A stretch of DNA of 15,671 nt from Hallerella sp963656065 (GTDB lineage Bacteria > Fibrobacterota > Fibrobacteria > Fibrobacterales > Fibrobacteraceae), in contig CAVKGV010000028.1 of assembly GCA_963656065.1 (NCBI GenBank), forward strand, positions 1-15,671, in the 5' to 3' direction. The translations under genes and the position numbers were made by a program. The notes beneath the pieces are model-generated. The model was not told the DNA's origin. It saw only the letters and a program-made list of their open reading frames with translations, and did not search any database. Below, in pieces: positions 7,113 to 14,073 of this stretch. Each line of letters opens with the position of its first letter. The stretch's first letter is position 1.

Positions 7113-7406
7113 CTAGTTGCGGACGAGGCTCGCCTGGTGGTAGAAAATGGTCTCGAATCTCTTGAATGAATTGCGAAGATTCTGGAACGCCTTGTCTAGA
7201 ACGGGGGAATGGAGGCTCATGTTCCATTTCATCTGGTTCATTTCCTGGACAAAGTTCCGCATCGATTCCACGTCGGCAATAAGACGCGTATCTGTCTCTT
7301 TCCTTTCGGCCTGTCGCAAGTCGTGCTTTTTCCCCGGGTTCTTTTCGTTACCGAAAGCGCCCCGAGAATCCGTAGCATACTTCGCCTTGATTTCTTCGTA
7401 CGTCAT
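7113..7406 (-). CDS. Small tagged protein of unknown function (97 aa)
   Basis: Not recognised. It is a 97-residue protein inserted between tube and chaperone genes, where most related phages have nothing. It begins MTYEEIKAKYATDSRG, with K9, Y10, D13 and R15 in the same places as two other small proteins in this window (see 14073 and 15134). After a polar, lysine-rich segment to about residue 40 it looks like one or two amphipathic helices (RLIADVESMRNFVQEMNQ, then KAFQNLRNSFKRFETIFY). There is no signal peptide or membrane segment. GGAG lies seven bases before the ATG, and the start is two bases past the tube stop, so it is translated with the tube. A motif copy lies just after its stop. It could be a chaperone or an accessory virion protein; neither is shown. 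Confidence 0.7.
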   Translation of the reverse strand: MTYEEIKAKYATDSRGAFGNEKNPGKKHDLRQAERKETDTRLIADVESMRNFVQEMNQMKWNMSLHSPVLDKAFQNLRNSFKRFETIFYHQASLVRN

Positions 7407-7408
7407 TT

Positions 7409-7822
7409 TTACGCTCCTTCGTATTCGGCTTCGAGTACGACTTTGAGAGTTACAGTCCGCGCCGGCGCGGTCTTGGTCCGGGTCGGCTTTGCGATGCTCG
7501 TGACGGTCGCCGTGCCGAGCAGCTTGTAGTTCCTGTCGATATCGACCATTGCGAACGGGAACGGTCCCGCATTGGTTTTCCGGTCGGCAAGGGATGCGAC
7601 GGCGAAAATGTCAAGCTGCGGGCTCGTCGCGTGAATCGGCAAGGTAACCGTCGCGAGATGGTTGTCAAGCAGGTTGCGTTCAACGTAGCCGTTCTGTCCC
7701 TCGACAAATTCCCAAGCCTCGCCATCGGCGGACACGGTTGCATCGCCATTCAGGTCGGTGATTGCCGCGCCGTTGAACGAGATCTTGAGGTGCTTGTAAT
7801 TCCATGTTTTTGTTGTTGCCAT
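7409..7822 (-). CDS. Tail tube protein (DUF3277 family)
   Basis: A 137-residue protein matching DUF3277, the inner tube of sheathed tails whose sheath is DUF3383. Family pattern seen: NGAAITDLNGDATVSADGEAW near 17-37, a central NGYVERNLLDNHLATVTLPI segment, the SPQLDIFAVASLAD step that follows it (family: S-x-x-N/L-D-x-L-x-x-L-x-x-x-D), FPFAMVDIDRNYKLLGTATVTSI, and a last strand TLKVVLEAEYEGA. Length is normal. A strong AAGGAG site lies upstream, and the start is 15 bases past the sheath stop, so sheath and tube are made together. The tube forms stacked hexamers on the baseplate hub. Confidence 0.9.
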   Translation of the reverse strand: MATTKTWNYKHLKISFNGAAITDLNGDATVSADGEAWEFVEGQNGYVERNLLDNHLATVTLPIHATSPQLDIFAVASLADRKTNAGPFPFAMVDIDRNYKLLGTATVTSIAKPTRTKTAPARTVTLKVVLEAEYEGA

Positions 7823-7837
7823 GATTCCTTCTCCTTC

Positions 7838-8965
7838 CTACGCCAATACCTGGAGTTCCACGGTCTTGACGGTATGGATGCTTGCGAGAACTTCGAACTG
7901 GACGCTGACTTTCGGGAGGTTGCGGATTTTCCTGTTCTTCTCGTCGATGTCGTCGAATTTCGGGACGGAAATTTCGACGGATCCGTCCAGGACGTATCGA
8001 TGCTCGTTGTCCGCGGCGACAGCGAAGATGTTCGTAATGGCCGCTTCCACGCCTGCGATGCCGGCATCGTTGTAATCGAGCCCGTCGCCGTTGTTAGCCT
8101 GTCTGAGCAGGTCGAAAATCTTTTCCTGCGTGCGGAACTTGAGCCAGTCCTTCTTGATACGTTCGTCGATGAAGTGGCTCGGCGCCGTTTCTCCGTCGGC
8201 TGTATCGCTCTGCGCCCCGGTTGACCCCCAGAACGTGTTTGCGACGCCGCCGGCGACGGCATAGATGTTCATGCTCTTCGTCTGCGCGTCCTTGAAATTG
8301 GCAAGCGTGAAGCTGTCCGCGGAAACGGATGTTAGCGACTTGAGCGCCCATGTCCCACGTGCCGGGTCGGAAGCGCAGCGGTTGGCCACGAGTGCCGCCG
8401 CAAGGCTGCGTCCGTTCGTCTCCGAATGGAAATAGACTGCCACTCGGTCGAACGTCTTCGCCGCGTCCTTGGCTAGTTCCCCGAGCGTGGCGGATGCGGT
8501 CGCCCGGTCAGTAAGTTCGAGATGGGCGAGCCGGAAGTTTGTATCGCACCAGTCCTGTAGCGCGCCGACAAGTGCCACGATGGCGTCCTTGTCCTTGGAA
8601 TCGGAGCGGAGAATCACATGGTAGAAGTCGTTCCCGCTTTCAAGCGCGTCGTCGAGCGTGCCCCCGATATCCTCGTCCGTAGGCGCGGCGGTGACCGGGA
8701 TGCAGACGAGCCGGCCCGGGTTGCTTTCCAGGAAAAACGCTTCGGACATCTTCGAAAGTCCGCTTTTTTCCGCAGTCTTCGGGGCGGTAGAATAACCGTC
8801 GTCGTAAACCGTCCGAACGCCGTCCTGGCTATACTGGATGGAAGTAGTCGCGTCCGTCTTGGTCGGAATCCCGACAACGGCGACGGTGTTTACCTGCGCC
8901 GCAGTCGCGGAAGCGGCCGCGTCGGAAACGCGCACTTTCACGATTTCGTCTATAAGTCTGTCCAT
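7838..8965 (-). CDS. Contractile tail sheath protein (DUF3383 family)
   Basis: A 375-residue protein of the DUF3383 sheath family, which wraps the tube and drives contraction. Visible: the N-terminal LIDEIVKVRVSDAAASA and VNTVAVVGI strand, a central Rossmann-like alternation with YHVILRSDSKDKDAIVALVG and RVAVYFHSETNGRSLAAALVA, the GTWALKSLTSVSADSFT segment, NIYAVAGGVANTFWGSTG, and the C-terminal RNLPKVSVQFEVLASIHTVKTV strand that would interlock neighbouring subunits. DUF3383 members are often somewhat longer (450-500 residues), so this is a short version. It follows the terminator gene by one base and is followed by the tube, the expected order. Confidence 0.92.
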   Translation of the reverse strand: MDRLIDEIVKVRVSDAAASATAAQVNTVAVVGIPTKTDATTSIQYSQDGVRTVYDDGYSTAPKTAEKSGLSKMSEAFFLESNPGRLVCIPVTAAPTDEDIGGTLDDALESGNDFYHVILRSDSKDKDAIVALVGALQDWCDTNFRLAHLELTDRATASATLGELAKDAAKTFDRVAVYFHSETNGRSLAAALVANRCASDPARGTWALKSLTSVSADSFTLANFKDAQTKSMNIYAVAGGVANTFWGSTGAQSDTADGETAPSHFIDERIKKDWLKFRTQEKIFDLLRQANNGDGLDYNDAGIAGVEAAITNIFAVAADNEHRYVLDGSVEISVPKFDDIDEKNRKIRNLPKVSVQFEVLASIHTVKTVELQVLA

Positions 8966-8966
8966 T

Positions 8967-9473
8967 TTATACCTCTGCCTTGAAGGCCGTGTCGTTTAGT
9001 TTTCCGCAGACGCTGTTCATCCGCGGCGCGGCATGGGCGATGCGGTCGTAGAACTGCACGTCCACCGTCATGGTCCGCTGCTCGATCCAGAACGCCCCGT
9101 CCTGCGACGAGTTGTCCGTGATGTCCGAAATGTCCCACACGGCGAATCCTCCGTCCGAAGTGCCGCCGAATGCATCCATGACAAATTCATCGAACTCGTC
9201 CGTCTGGAGCAGATTGCGGATTTTCCGCAACGCTTCGCCGTCGCCTTCCACCTCGTAAAGCTGGACCGTGGCGACCTGCATGAATTCCTTTGATTTTTTT
9301 TTCCCGTTTGCCGGTCCGGGAACGAGTTTCTCGCCGACCTGTCGCACTCCGCCCATTGTAATAGAAACGTAGCTCCCTTTCGGGGCGGGATTGTCTGAAG
9401 GCCCCTGAATAGCCTTGATGCCGTTCCCGTTGATAAAACGGCAGATGGCCGAAAGGATGTCCTGGCGCGTCAT
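8967..9473 (-). CDS. Tail terminator protein (LIC_12616-like)
   Basis: A 168-residue protein resembling the LIC_12616 family of neck/tail completion proteins found just before DUF3383 sheaths. Pattern: a short N-terminal helix (DILSAICRFINGN), PKGSYVSITM strand, then EFMQVATVQLYEVEGDGEALRKI (family: a strand with Y-x-V-x-GDG-x-x-L), and the C-terminal FWIEQRTMTVDVQFYDRI strand. Terminators stop tube growth at the tape-measure end and dock the tail to the neck. The ATG overlaps the preceding stop as ATGA. The lysine run GKKKSKEF near 56-63 may be a loop in the ring. Confidence 0.8.
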   Translation of the reverse strand: MTRQDILSAICRFINGNGIKAIQGPSDNPAPKGSYVSITMGGVRQVGEKLVPGPANGKKKSKEFMQVATVQLYEVEGDGEALRKIRNLLQTDEFDEFVMDAFGGTSDGGFAVWDISDITDNSSQDGAFWIEQRTMTVDVQFYDRIAHAAPRMNSVCGKLNDTAFKAEV

Positions 9474-9856
9474 TCGAACGCCTCCAGAACTGATTCCGGT
9501 ACTTCGGATGGCGGAACCATCTCGGCCACGTACTTGTAATGTCCGATATTCGAAAGGTGGGTATATACCTGTTCCGATACGAGCTGGTATATCCGGCTTC
9601 CGAACTTGACGTAGCCTCCGTCATTTCCTCCCCTTGTCGAAGGGGTTAGCTGTTCGGAGGAATAGACGTCGATGTTTCCGGTATTCCGCGTTCCCGTGAT
9701 GGCGGCTATCCGTTCCTTGTAGGTTGCGCTCTGGAGCGTTCCCTGGACGGTTCGAACGGAAATTTCCGAACCGTGGACATAGTTTCCCGATTCGTCGTAT
9801 GCGCCGTCCGAAAGTTCGGCATACCTGAAGCTCATGTTCTTGAAGACGGTCGCCAT
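9470..9856 (-). CDS. Head closure/head-tail joining protein
   Basis: A 128-residue beta-rich protein between the DUF4054 connector and the tail terminator. The run from VQGTLQSATYKERI through GNIDVYSSEQLTP to FGSRIYQLVSE and HYKYVAEMV matches the layout of phage head closure (neck) proteins: a strand with Q-x(4)-x-R-I, a lone I-x-V-Y-[ST] strand, a G-x-x-Y-x-V strand and a final H-Y-K-Y strand. It would seal the portal channel after packaging and present the tail-binding face. It overlaps the previous stop by one base and the next start by four. The family name is not certain; order and layout support the role. Confidence 0.65.
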   Translation of the reverse strand: MATVFKNMSFRYAELSDGAYDESGNYVHGSEISVRTVQGTLQSATYKERIAAITGTRNTGNIDVYSSEQLTPSTRGGNDGGYVKFGSRIYQLVSEQVYTHLSNIGHYKYVAEMVPPSEVPESVLEAFE

Positions 9857-10239
9857 CAGATGCCTCCCGCCTTGAATCCGAAAGCTCCGGTCAGGCCGGG
9901 AAGCGGTCTTTTGGAATGGAGCAGGTTCAGGTAGTAACGCCCATAGACGGTCTGCAGAAGGTCGTCGTCGGTTCCGCTCCCGGCGGGGGAGTAGGAGACC
10001 GAAATGCCCCCTTCAGACTTGGAAGTCAGGGACCCCACCTCGTCGCCGTTTCCTCGCGTTTCCAGTGTCCCGATGTGGGATGCAAGGTAGGAGAGGGCTA
10101 GCGGATAGGAATTGCCGAAATAGGCGCGGTCAATGCGCAGCGCGGCCATTTCTAGCCACACGTCGGCGCGTTCGGACTCCAAAATCACGGACGCCATGAA
10201 CCGCTTCGCCTTTGCGATGTCTTCCGCTGTCGCCGCCAT
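9856..10239 (-). CDS. DUF4054 head-tail connector protein
   Basis: A 127-residue helical protein of the DUF4054 family, the gp6/gp15-type adaptor that binds below the portal. Seen: the N-terminal AKAKRFMASVILESERADVWLEMAALRIDRAYFG helices, YPLALSYLASHIGTLETRGNG (family: A-x(3)-L-A-x-H-x-L), a glycine/serine-rich loop with SEGGISVSYS, and the strongly conserved YGRYYLNLLHS end. AAGGG lies before the ATG, and the start is seven bases past the preceding stop. In related phages this gene follows the capsid gene closely; here a 101-residue unknown lies between them. Confidence 0.85.
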   Translation of the reverse strand: MAATAEDIAKAKRFMASVILESERADVWLEMAALRIDRAYFGNSYPLALSYLASHIGTLETRGNGDEVGSLTSKSEGGISVSYSPAGSGTDDDLLQTVYGRYYLNLLHSKRPLPGLTGAFGFKAGGI

Positions 10240-10246
10240 TTTTCCC

Positions 10247-10552
10247 TTACTGGGCCTTCTTTAGCTGGTCCTCGAACTTGTCGAGCTTTTCGTCGGCTTC
10301 GGTCGTGTCGATGCCCTTGAACGTCTTCTTGAGCCCCTTGACGACATCGCGCGTGTTCGCGTTCTTTACGGCTTCCTTCTTGGCCTTGTCGTCCATCTTG
10401 GACGAATCGCCCACGGAAATCTGGTCGCCTTCGATGAACGACTTCGCGGCGGCATCGCTTTCGTCGAACTTATCGACGAGATTCGTTCCTGGGACAAGAA
10501 GCGTCCCGTCCGCGTAAATGGCGTGTTCTGTCTTGTTGATGACTACTTTCAT
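10247..10552 (-). CDS. Small charged protein after the capsid gene (101 aa)
   Basis: Not recognised as a named family. The first 45 residues (MKVVINKTEHAIYADGTLLV onward, ending in a segment with FIEGDQISVG) look like a short beta unit resembling small accessory proteins found after capsid genes in Mu-like phages. The last 50 residues are almost all K, D, E, A and T and probably form a helix (DEKLDKFEDQLKKAQ). The frame is open far upstream, but that part lies inside the capsid gene. The ATG at 10552 has AGGAAG nine to ten bases before it. It is followed within seven bases by DUF4054. It might be a scaffold fragment, cement or connector helper. Confidence 0.7.
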   Translation of the reverse strand: MKVVINKTEHAIYADGTLLVPGTNLVDKFDESDAAAKSFIEGDQISVGDSSKMDDKAKKEAVKNANTRDVVKGLKKTFKGIDTTEADEKLDKFEDQLKKAQ

Positions 10553-10674
10553 TGTTTTTTTCTTCCTATGGATTTGGGTTCTATTCTGGAAAAGTCCAAC
10601 GGGGAACCCCCGCCCCCTTGGCCGTTCAGGCGTCCGGGAACGGAGGCGACCCCATAGGAGAACGGGAATTCTTG
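10553..10674 (-). other. 122-base gap after the capsid gene with inverted repeat
   Basis: No gene is seen. The gap contains a perfect six-base inverted repeat CCGTTC...GAACGG with a ten-base loop (10622-10643) and a second G+C-rich one, CGGGG/CCCCG, around 10603-10615. No T-run follows either, so neither is a clear terminator. Stems after a capsid gene can stabilise its message. A partial motif copy overlaps the capsid stop at 10666-10678. Confidence 0.4.
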
Positions 10675-10678
10675 CTAG
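10666..10678 (-). repeat. Partial intergenic motif copy H (10 of 13)
   Basis: CTAGCAAGAATTC on the transcribed strand agrees with the consensus at ten of thirteen bases and includes the capsid gene's TAG stop. It may be chance, but it sits in the same place relative to a stop as the other copies. Confidence 0.25.
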
Positions 10679-11634
10679 ACGCCGTCCATGTAAACGCCGG
10701 TCGTCGGGCGGCGCCATACGCAGCCGGCGGTACGGGCGATGCAGTTGAAGATGACGGACAGGCCCACATATTGGGCCGGGAGGACGCGGAACACCACCGG
10801 GACGATGGAGAACACGTTCTCGATTCCCTTCTTGTAAAGAAGCGCGCGGTCCGCCTTCTGGCCGGAAACGGTGCCGACATCCTTCGCGGAGTTGCAGCAT
10901 TCCCAGTTCACGATGCCTTGCGGTGCGAAACGGTCCTTGAGCGCCTTGAGGAATGTCACGTCGGAATCCACGCCCTTGGTCCGGTTCGTGAGCGAAACGT
11001 AGGCGTCGCGCGGGATCTTGATGGTGTCCGCCTCGACTGTCCCGGCACCTCTTGCACCCTTGGTGGCGGCGAATACCGCATCGACCATCGTCTGGATGTC
11101 CGCCGTGATTTCGTCGAGCGTCTTGTCCTTCCATTTCCGGGACTTGGACGTGTCCGAGCTTTCCGCGGCGACGGTGGTCGTCACGTTCGGGTTGTTGAGG
11201 AGACCGAGAATGCCCCAGTCCTTGTCGCCGACATAGATGATTTCGTCAATCTTCTCGTCGATCTTGCGACGCGCCGTGCGGGCGTCGTCGGATTCGAGAG
11301 GAATTCCGGCAAAGGCGCAGGAATCGAGCTCTTCCTGGGTGAACTTGTAGGAAGCGCCGACCGGGTAGATTTCCACGGTCTGCTTCTTGTATGCCAGGGA
11401 GACCGGCGGGAGTTCCTTCGCGTCGGCGGCGATGATCTTCGCCATGCCGAGTTCCGAAACGGTCTTGATGGTATAGGTCTGTGCGCCCTTGTTCACGCCG
11501 CCCTTGAGCGGTGCGGACATGATTGCATCGAGTTTTTCGCGGGGAAGCTCGTACGCTTCCTTTTCAATCTGGTTGAAGTCGCGACGGATGGAGTTCAGAG
11601 CGTTGTCGTCGAACTGGTCGAGAATTGATGCCAT
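10675..11634 (-). CDS. Major capsid protein (DUF2184 family)
   Basis: A 319-residue protein of the DUF2184 major capsid family (HK97 fold). Family features: TYTIKTVSELGMAKIIA followed by AKELPPVSL (family: Y-x-I-x-T-V-x-x-x-G-x-A, then DLP-x-V), YPVGASYKFTQEELDSCAFAGIPLE, the long helix DARTARRKIDEKIDEIIYVGD (spine helix; arginines near its start), then GILGLLNNPNV, and in the C-terminal half the P-domain strands ending in RRPTTGVY. There is no N-terminal scaffold or delta domain; the scaffold is part of the DUF2213 gene. A very strong AGGAGG (11643-11648) lies eight bases before the ATG, fitting the most abundant product. Confidence 0.93.
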   Translation of the reverse strand: MASILDQFDDNALNSIRRDFNQIEKEAYELPREKLDAIMSAPLKGGVNKGAQTYTIKTVSELGMAKIIAADAKELPPVSLAYKKQTVEIYPVGASYKFTQEELDSCAFAGIPLESDDARTARRKIDEKIDEIIYVGDKDWGILGLLNNPNVTTTVAAESSDTSKSRKWKDKTLDEITADIQTMVDAVFAATKGARGAGTVEADTIKIPRDAYVSLTNRTKGVDSDVTFLKALKDRFAPQGIVNWECCNSAKDVGTVSGQKADRALLYKKGIENVFSIVPVVFRVLPAQYVGLSVIFNCIARTAGCVWRRPTTGVYMDGV

Positions 11635-11642
11635 TTTTGTTT

Positions 11643-11648
11643 CCTCCT
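11643..11648 (-). promoter_or_regulatory. Strong Shine-Dalgarno of the capsid gene
   Basis: AGGAGG lies eight bases before the capsid ATG and directly after the cement gene's stop. It is among the strongest sites in the window and fits high capsid output. Confidence 0.75.
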
Positions 11649-11649
11649 G

Positions 11650-12132
11650 TTACTTGAGCGCCACGATGGCGTAGGAACCGCTGGTGGCGGAAGTCATGAA
11701 TTTTGCGTTTGAGACGTTCTTGAGCGTGGTCACGCTGGAGTCCGCCTTGACGAACGCTCCGCTGGTATTGATGGCCACGTCGTCTCCGGATTCCACGTCG
11801 CCTCCGACCTTGACCCAGGTCATACCGGTGACGATGACGGAAATCGGGGTTCCGACCGGGTATTCGTCGCGCGTGACGAGGCGCTGTCCGATTCCGAGGA
11901 AGTAGCCCTTCGGGTTGTCCTTGGTGGAACCGTCGGTTTTCGTGGAGTCTTCTACCTGCGGGAATGTCGCGTATCCTTTCGCGTCCTCTCCCTTGATGGC
12001 GAAGACGGGGAAGCCGCCTTCGGATTCGAAGTCTTCCGCCGCGCAGCGGGAGACGCTGGAGTATGGCTGGTCGGGAAGGACCAGGCCGGGAGCCGCTACG
12101 CTGCGGCCATATTCGTTCGCTTCAAATGCCAT
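11650..12132 (-). CDS. Head decoration/cement-like protein
   Basis: A 160-residue beta-rich protein between scaffold and capsid genes, resembling the structural cement (Gp24-like) family. Pattern: an N-terminal arm VAAPGLVLPDQPYSSVSRCAA (family: A-x-PG-x-x-x-D-x(n)-S), then GGFPVFAI, KGYFLGIGQRLVTRDEYPVGTPISV, an alternating beta segment VESGDDVAINTSGAFVKADSS and a last strand SYAIVALK. Cement proteins bind between capsomers and stabilise the shell after expansion. AGGAGG is five to ten bases before the ATG, and the start is two bases past the scaffold stop. A role as a spike or fibre is less likely given the order protease, cement, capsid. Confidence 0.75.
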   Translation of the reverse strand: MAFEANEYGRSVAAPGLVLPDQPYSSVSRCAAEDFESEGGFPVFAIKGEDAKGYATFPQVEDSTKTDGSTKDNPKGYFLGIGQRLVTRDEYPVGTPISVIVTGMTWVKVGGDVESGDDVAINTSGAFVKADSSVTTLKNVSNAKFMTSATSGSYAIVALK

Positions 12133-12134
12133 GA

Positions 12135-12698
12135 CTAGGCCTCCTTCTTGTCAAGTCCGTTGGACACATTGTAGAGCTTTTTCCAGAGCCGATCCTCGGC
12201 GCTGTCGTTCTGGGCTTCCGCCGTGTCGCGCGTGTTGCGCTTGCCGTCGAGCTGGGCCGCAGCGGAGACTTTTCCGGAAGCGGGCTGGTCCGCGGCGTCG
12301 GCGATTACCTTGCTCGCGGATGCGAAAAGGGCGTTGATGGACGCCTCGTCCTCGATTGCGTCGAGTTCGATATTGTCGAACGCCGCCTCGATGACCTTGC
12401 GCTTCAATTCTGAGACGTCGTCACTGGCATTGCATTCGATGCCAGCGGCGCGTGCCGTATCGAGAATGGCGAGCTTCGCGTTCACCGCCTCGTCAATGAG
12501 GCATTCGTCAATTTCGCCTTTCGCCTCGTCGAGCTGTCCCTGCAGGTCGGCGACCTGGCGTTCGAGTTCGTCGTTCGCGGCGAGCACGGTGTGGATCTCT
12601 TCGAGCTTCGTGGAGGCATCCGCCTGGGCTGCCTGCAGTGCCTCGATAACCTTTTCGTCGGCCTGGTAGTCAACGCCGTCGAGTTGGATTGTCTTCAT
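12135..12698 (-). CDS. Internal in-frame scaffold product (187 aa)
   Basis: Inside the DUF2213 gene an in-frame ATG (codon 221) follows AAGGAG with six bases between, as good as any site in the window. The product would begin MKTIQLDGVDYQADEKVIEA and be almost wholly helical: a coiled coil with EELERQ-type heptads (ELERQVADLQGQLDEAKG) and alanine-rich helices after it. That matches a capsid scaffold separated from its protease, as for lambda C/Nu3. Here the two would be made from one gene, giving many scaffold copies per protease. This is inferred from the start site; no experiment is known to me. Confidence 0.6.
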   Translation of the reverse strand: MKTIQLDGVDYQADEKVIEALQAAQADASTKLEEIHTVLAANDELERQVADLQGQLDEAKGEIDECLIDEAVNAKLAILDTARAAGIECNASDDVSELKRKVIEAAFDNIELDAIEDEASINALFASASKVIADAADQPASGKVSAAAQLDGKRNTRDTAEAQNDSAEDRLWKKLYNVSNGLDKKEA

Positions 12699-13358
12699 GG
12701 ATTGCTCCTTTTGCTTGTGAAAATTCCTGCCGTCGTTAACCACGACGGGTTTTCCGGACGGTTCTGCACCGTCCTCGTGTCCTTTCTTTTTTTCGTGCTT
12801 TCCTTCTTCGAGTGTAAAGTCGAAAAGGTCTTCGGCCTCGGCGGAATCGCCGACCATGAACCGGACCTGGTCCCCGGCGCGTCCTTCGCGGACGAGCGCG
12901 ATATGGTTGTAAACCATGTCTTTCTGTTCCTGTTCGTGTTTCGAACCCTGCCAGACGCCCGCGTTGTCCACGACGTTGCAGCGGTAGCCCATCGAGATGG
13001 CCTTGACCTCGCCTTTTTCGATGGCTTCCACGGCATCCTTGTTGGTGACGGTGACGGTCACCCAGTTGTTCAGTCCGTCGAAGCTCGCGTCGTTCGCGCT
13101 CATGCCGACCTGGTATTGGTCCACGTTGTCGAGCGATACGGGCGTATTCGGGTGCCGGAGAGTGACCGGTTTGCAGTTGATGGAATCGGTCGCCTTCTTC
13201 ACCTCGTCCACGGAACGGAGGCGACCGACAAATTTGCGGTCATCGCCGAGATAGCGGAAAACGCCCGCACCGGTGACGCAGAGCCTTCCCGTCAGGTAGC
13301 CTTCCGGCGTCTTGTGGAAGACCGAAGGCGAAAATTTTTGATAGTCCTGTTGGAACAT
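12135..13358 (-). CDS. Prohead protease-scaffold fusion (DUF2213)
   Basis: A 407-residue DUF2213 protein. Residues 1-170 are the protease-like part: GYLTGRLCVTGAGVFRY near 20-36, PVTLRHPNTPV near 64-74 (candidate histidine H69), AISMGYRC near 120-127 (candidate serine S122), and NHIALVREGRAG near 151-162. These fit the His-Ser arrangement of HK97-type prohead proteases, though I infer the catalytic pair from position. Residues 175-220 are a charged, lysine-rich linker. Residues 221-407 are helical scaffold and begin at a second start (see 12698). The protease would cleave scaffold and capsid before packaging. The ATG has GAGG eight bases upstream. It precedes the cement and capsid genes, the standard place. 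Confidence 0.88.
   Translation of the reverse strand: MFQQDYQKFSPSVFHKTPEGYLTGRLCVTGAGVFRYLGDDRKFVGRLRSVDEVKKATDSINCKPVTLRHPNTPVSLDNVDQYQVGMSANDASFDGLNNWVTVTVTNKDAVEAIEKGEVKAISMGYRCNVVDNAGVWQGSKHEQEQKDMVYNHIALVREGRAGDQVRFMVGDSAEAEDLFDFTLEEGKHEKKKGHEDGAEPSGKPVVVNDGRNFHKQKEQSMKTIQLDGVDYQADEKVIEALQAAQADASTKLEEIHTVLAANDELERQVADLQGQLDEAKGEIDECLIDEAVNAKLAILDTARAAGIECNASDDVSELKRKVIEAAFDNIELDAIEDEASINALFASASKVIADAADQPASGKVSAAAQLDGKRNTRDTAEAQNDSAEDRLWKKLYNVSNGLDKKEA
12705..12710 (-). promoter_or_regulatory. Internal Shine-Dalgarno for the scaffold start
   Basis: AAGGAG lies six bases before the ATG at 12698, in frame inside the DUF2213 gene. Residues K-E-Q-S just before the methionine are encoded by it. 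Confidence 0.65.
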
Positions 13359-13437
13359 TCTGTTTCCTCTATTAATCCCAATTTAGGAGGCTTATTTGCC
13401 GGGTTGCCGAAATCGTCAAATTCTTGCAAATCGAAAA
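13359..13437 (-). other. 79-base gap before the protease gene
   Basis: An A+T-rich gap with a motif copy near its upstream end. CCTCC (13385-13389) could pair weakly with the GAGG ribosome site nearer the start, which might tune translation. No terminator is seen. Confidence 0.35.
13418..13430 (-). repeat. Intergenic motif copy D (TTTGCAAGAATTT)
   Basis: An exact copy, identical to copy A. It starts seven bases after the stop of the 93-residue protein gene and lies 60 bases before the protease start. Confidence 0.6.
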
Positions 13438-13719
13438 TTAGATGCCTTTGGCAATCGCGTTGAGTTCTTCGGTCAGCCGGATGATTTCCGAGTTCGTCGC
13501 GCCGCCCTTGGAAGCGCGGGAGATGCGTTTCGACACCGCCATGGAAAGGTTGCGGCTTGCCGCATCGAGCCTCTCGACAAGCGCGGCAGTCTCCCTTTCC
13601 CCGTCATCCGGCTTCGGCTCTGGTGCTGGCTTGCCGTATTTCTTCTTGATTGCCGCCAAGGCTGCCGCAGTGGCGATGTTCTTTGCCGCTTTTGTTATCG
13701 TTTTCACAACTGTCGCCAT
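13438..13719 (-). CDS. Small helical protein of unknown function (93 aa)
   Basis: Not recognised. The N-terminal 28 residues are an alanine- and lysine-rich amphipathic helix (KAAKNIATAAALAAIKKKYG), followed by a proline/acid linker PAPEPKPDDG, then two polar helices with heptad spacing (RETAALVERLDAASRNLSMA; SEIIRLTEELNAIAKGI). There is no cysteine or tryptophan and no signal peptide cleavage site. The ATG lies one base after the preceding stop and has no clear ribosome site, so it is probably translated by re-initiation. Its place before the protease gene could suit a scaffold helper or an internal head protein, but that is guesswork. Confidence 0.6.
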   Translation of the reverse strand: MATVVKTITKAAKNIATAAALAAIKKKYGKPAPEPKPDDGERETAALVERLDAASRNLSMAVSKRISRASKGGATNSEIIRLTEELNAIAKGI

Positions 13720-13720
13720 C

Positions 13721-13999
13721 TTATTTTACAGTTTCTCTAGTTTTCGCCAGCATTCCGTTTAGTTCGTCGATAATGCCCTGTACGACTTTCAACTTCCGTT
13801 CCTCTTCGGAAACGGAACGCAAAATGTCCTTTTTCCAGCTCTGTGGCAGGTAGGATTCCTCCTTTTTCGCATCTCTGGCATTTTGCTGCGCACGGAAAAG
13901 CAGCGAACGGACATTTTCCCGCGTAGTTTCCACATCGAAGACTATCTGCAAGGAATCGGTCCCTAGATACTTGTCTCTGATTTTTCTAATCGAGTCCAT
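13721..13999 (-). CDS. Small tagged protein of unknown function (92 aa)
   Basis: Not recognised. The ATG at 13999 is chosen over the one at 14026 because AAGGA lies seven bases upstream and because the protein then begins MDSIRKIRDKYLGTDS, which resembles the N-terminal tag of three other small proteins here, with KY shifted by one residue (10-11) and D at 15. The rest is charged helix: TRENVRSLLFRAQQNARDAK, then a short SYLPQSWKKDIL segment, then EEERKLKVVQGIIDELNGML. There is no membrane segment. It is followed one base after its stop by the 93-residue gene. It might be a capsid accessory protein or part of an inserted cassette. Confidence 0.65.
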   Translation of the reverse strand: MDSIRKIRDKYLGTDSLQIVFDVETTRENVRSLLFRAQQNARDAKKEESYLPQSWKKDILRSVSEEERKLKVVQGIIDELNGMLAKTRETVK

Positions 14000-14072
14000 T
14001 TTGTGTCCTTTTTTAGGCGGTTGCAAGGTTTCACCCGAACGGCTGGAGGCTAGTATTCAAAAGATTTTGCAC
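14000..14072 (-). other. 73-base gap between two small unknown genes
   Basis: This holds a weak motif copy just after the upstream stop and, on the opposite strand, a second similar string (GTTGCAAGGTTTC, nine of thirteen). It ends in the AAGGA ribosome site of the next gene. Nothing else is seen. Confidence 0.35.
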
Positions 14073-14073
14073 T
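14061..14073 (-). repeat. Weak intergenic motif copy E (8 of 13)
   Basis: AGTGCAAAATCTT on the transcribed strand keeps the central GCAA and part of the T-run. It abuts the stop codon of the 125-residue gene and is 62 bases before the next start. It would not be called alone; its position matches the set. Confidence 0.3.

Noticed and set aside
10553..11134. Upstream extension of the 101-residue protein to 295 codons
   Set aside because: The extension lies inside the capsid gene in another frame; the ATG at 10552 has its own ribosome site.
10552..11628. Long plus-strand open frame (358 codons) opposite the capsid gene
   Set aside because: It is the mirror of the DUF2184 capsid gene, has no ribosome site, and its translation has the arginine/valine/histidine bias of antisense frames.
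12591..13463. Plus-strand open frame (290 codons) opposite the DUF2213 gene
   Set aside because: Antisense to a recognised family with a good start; no family pattern in the translation.
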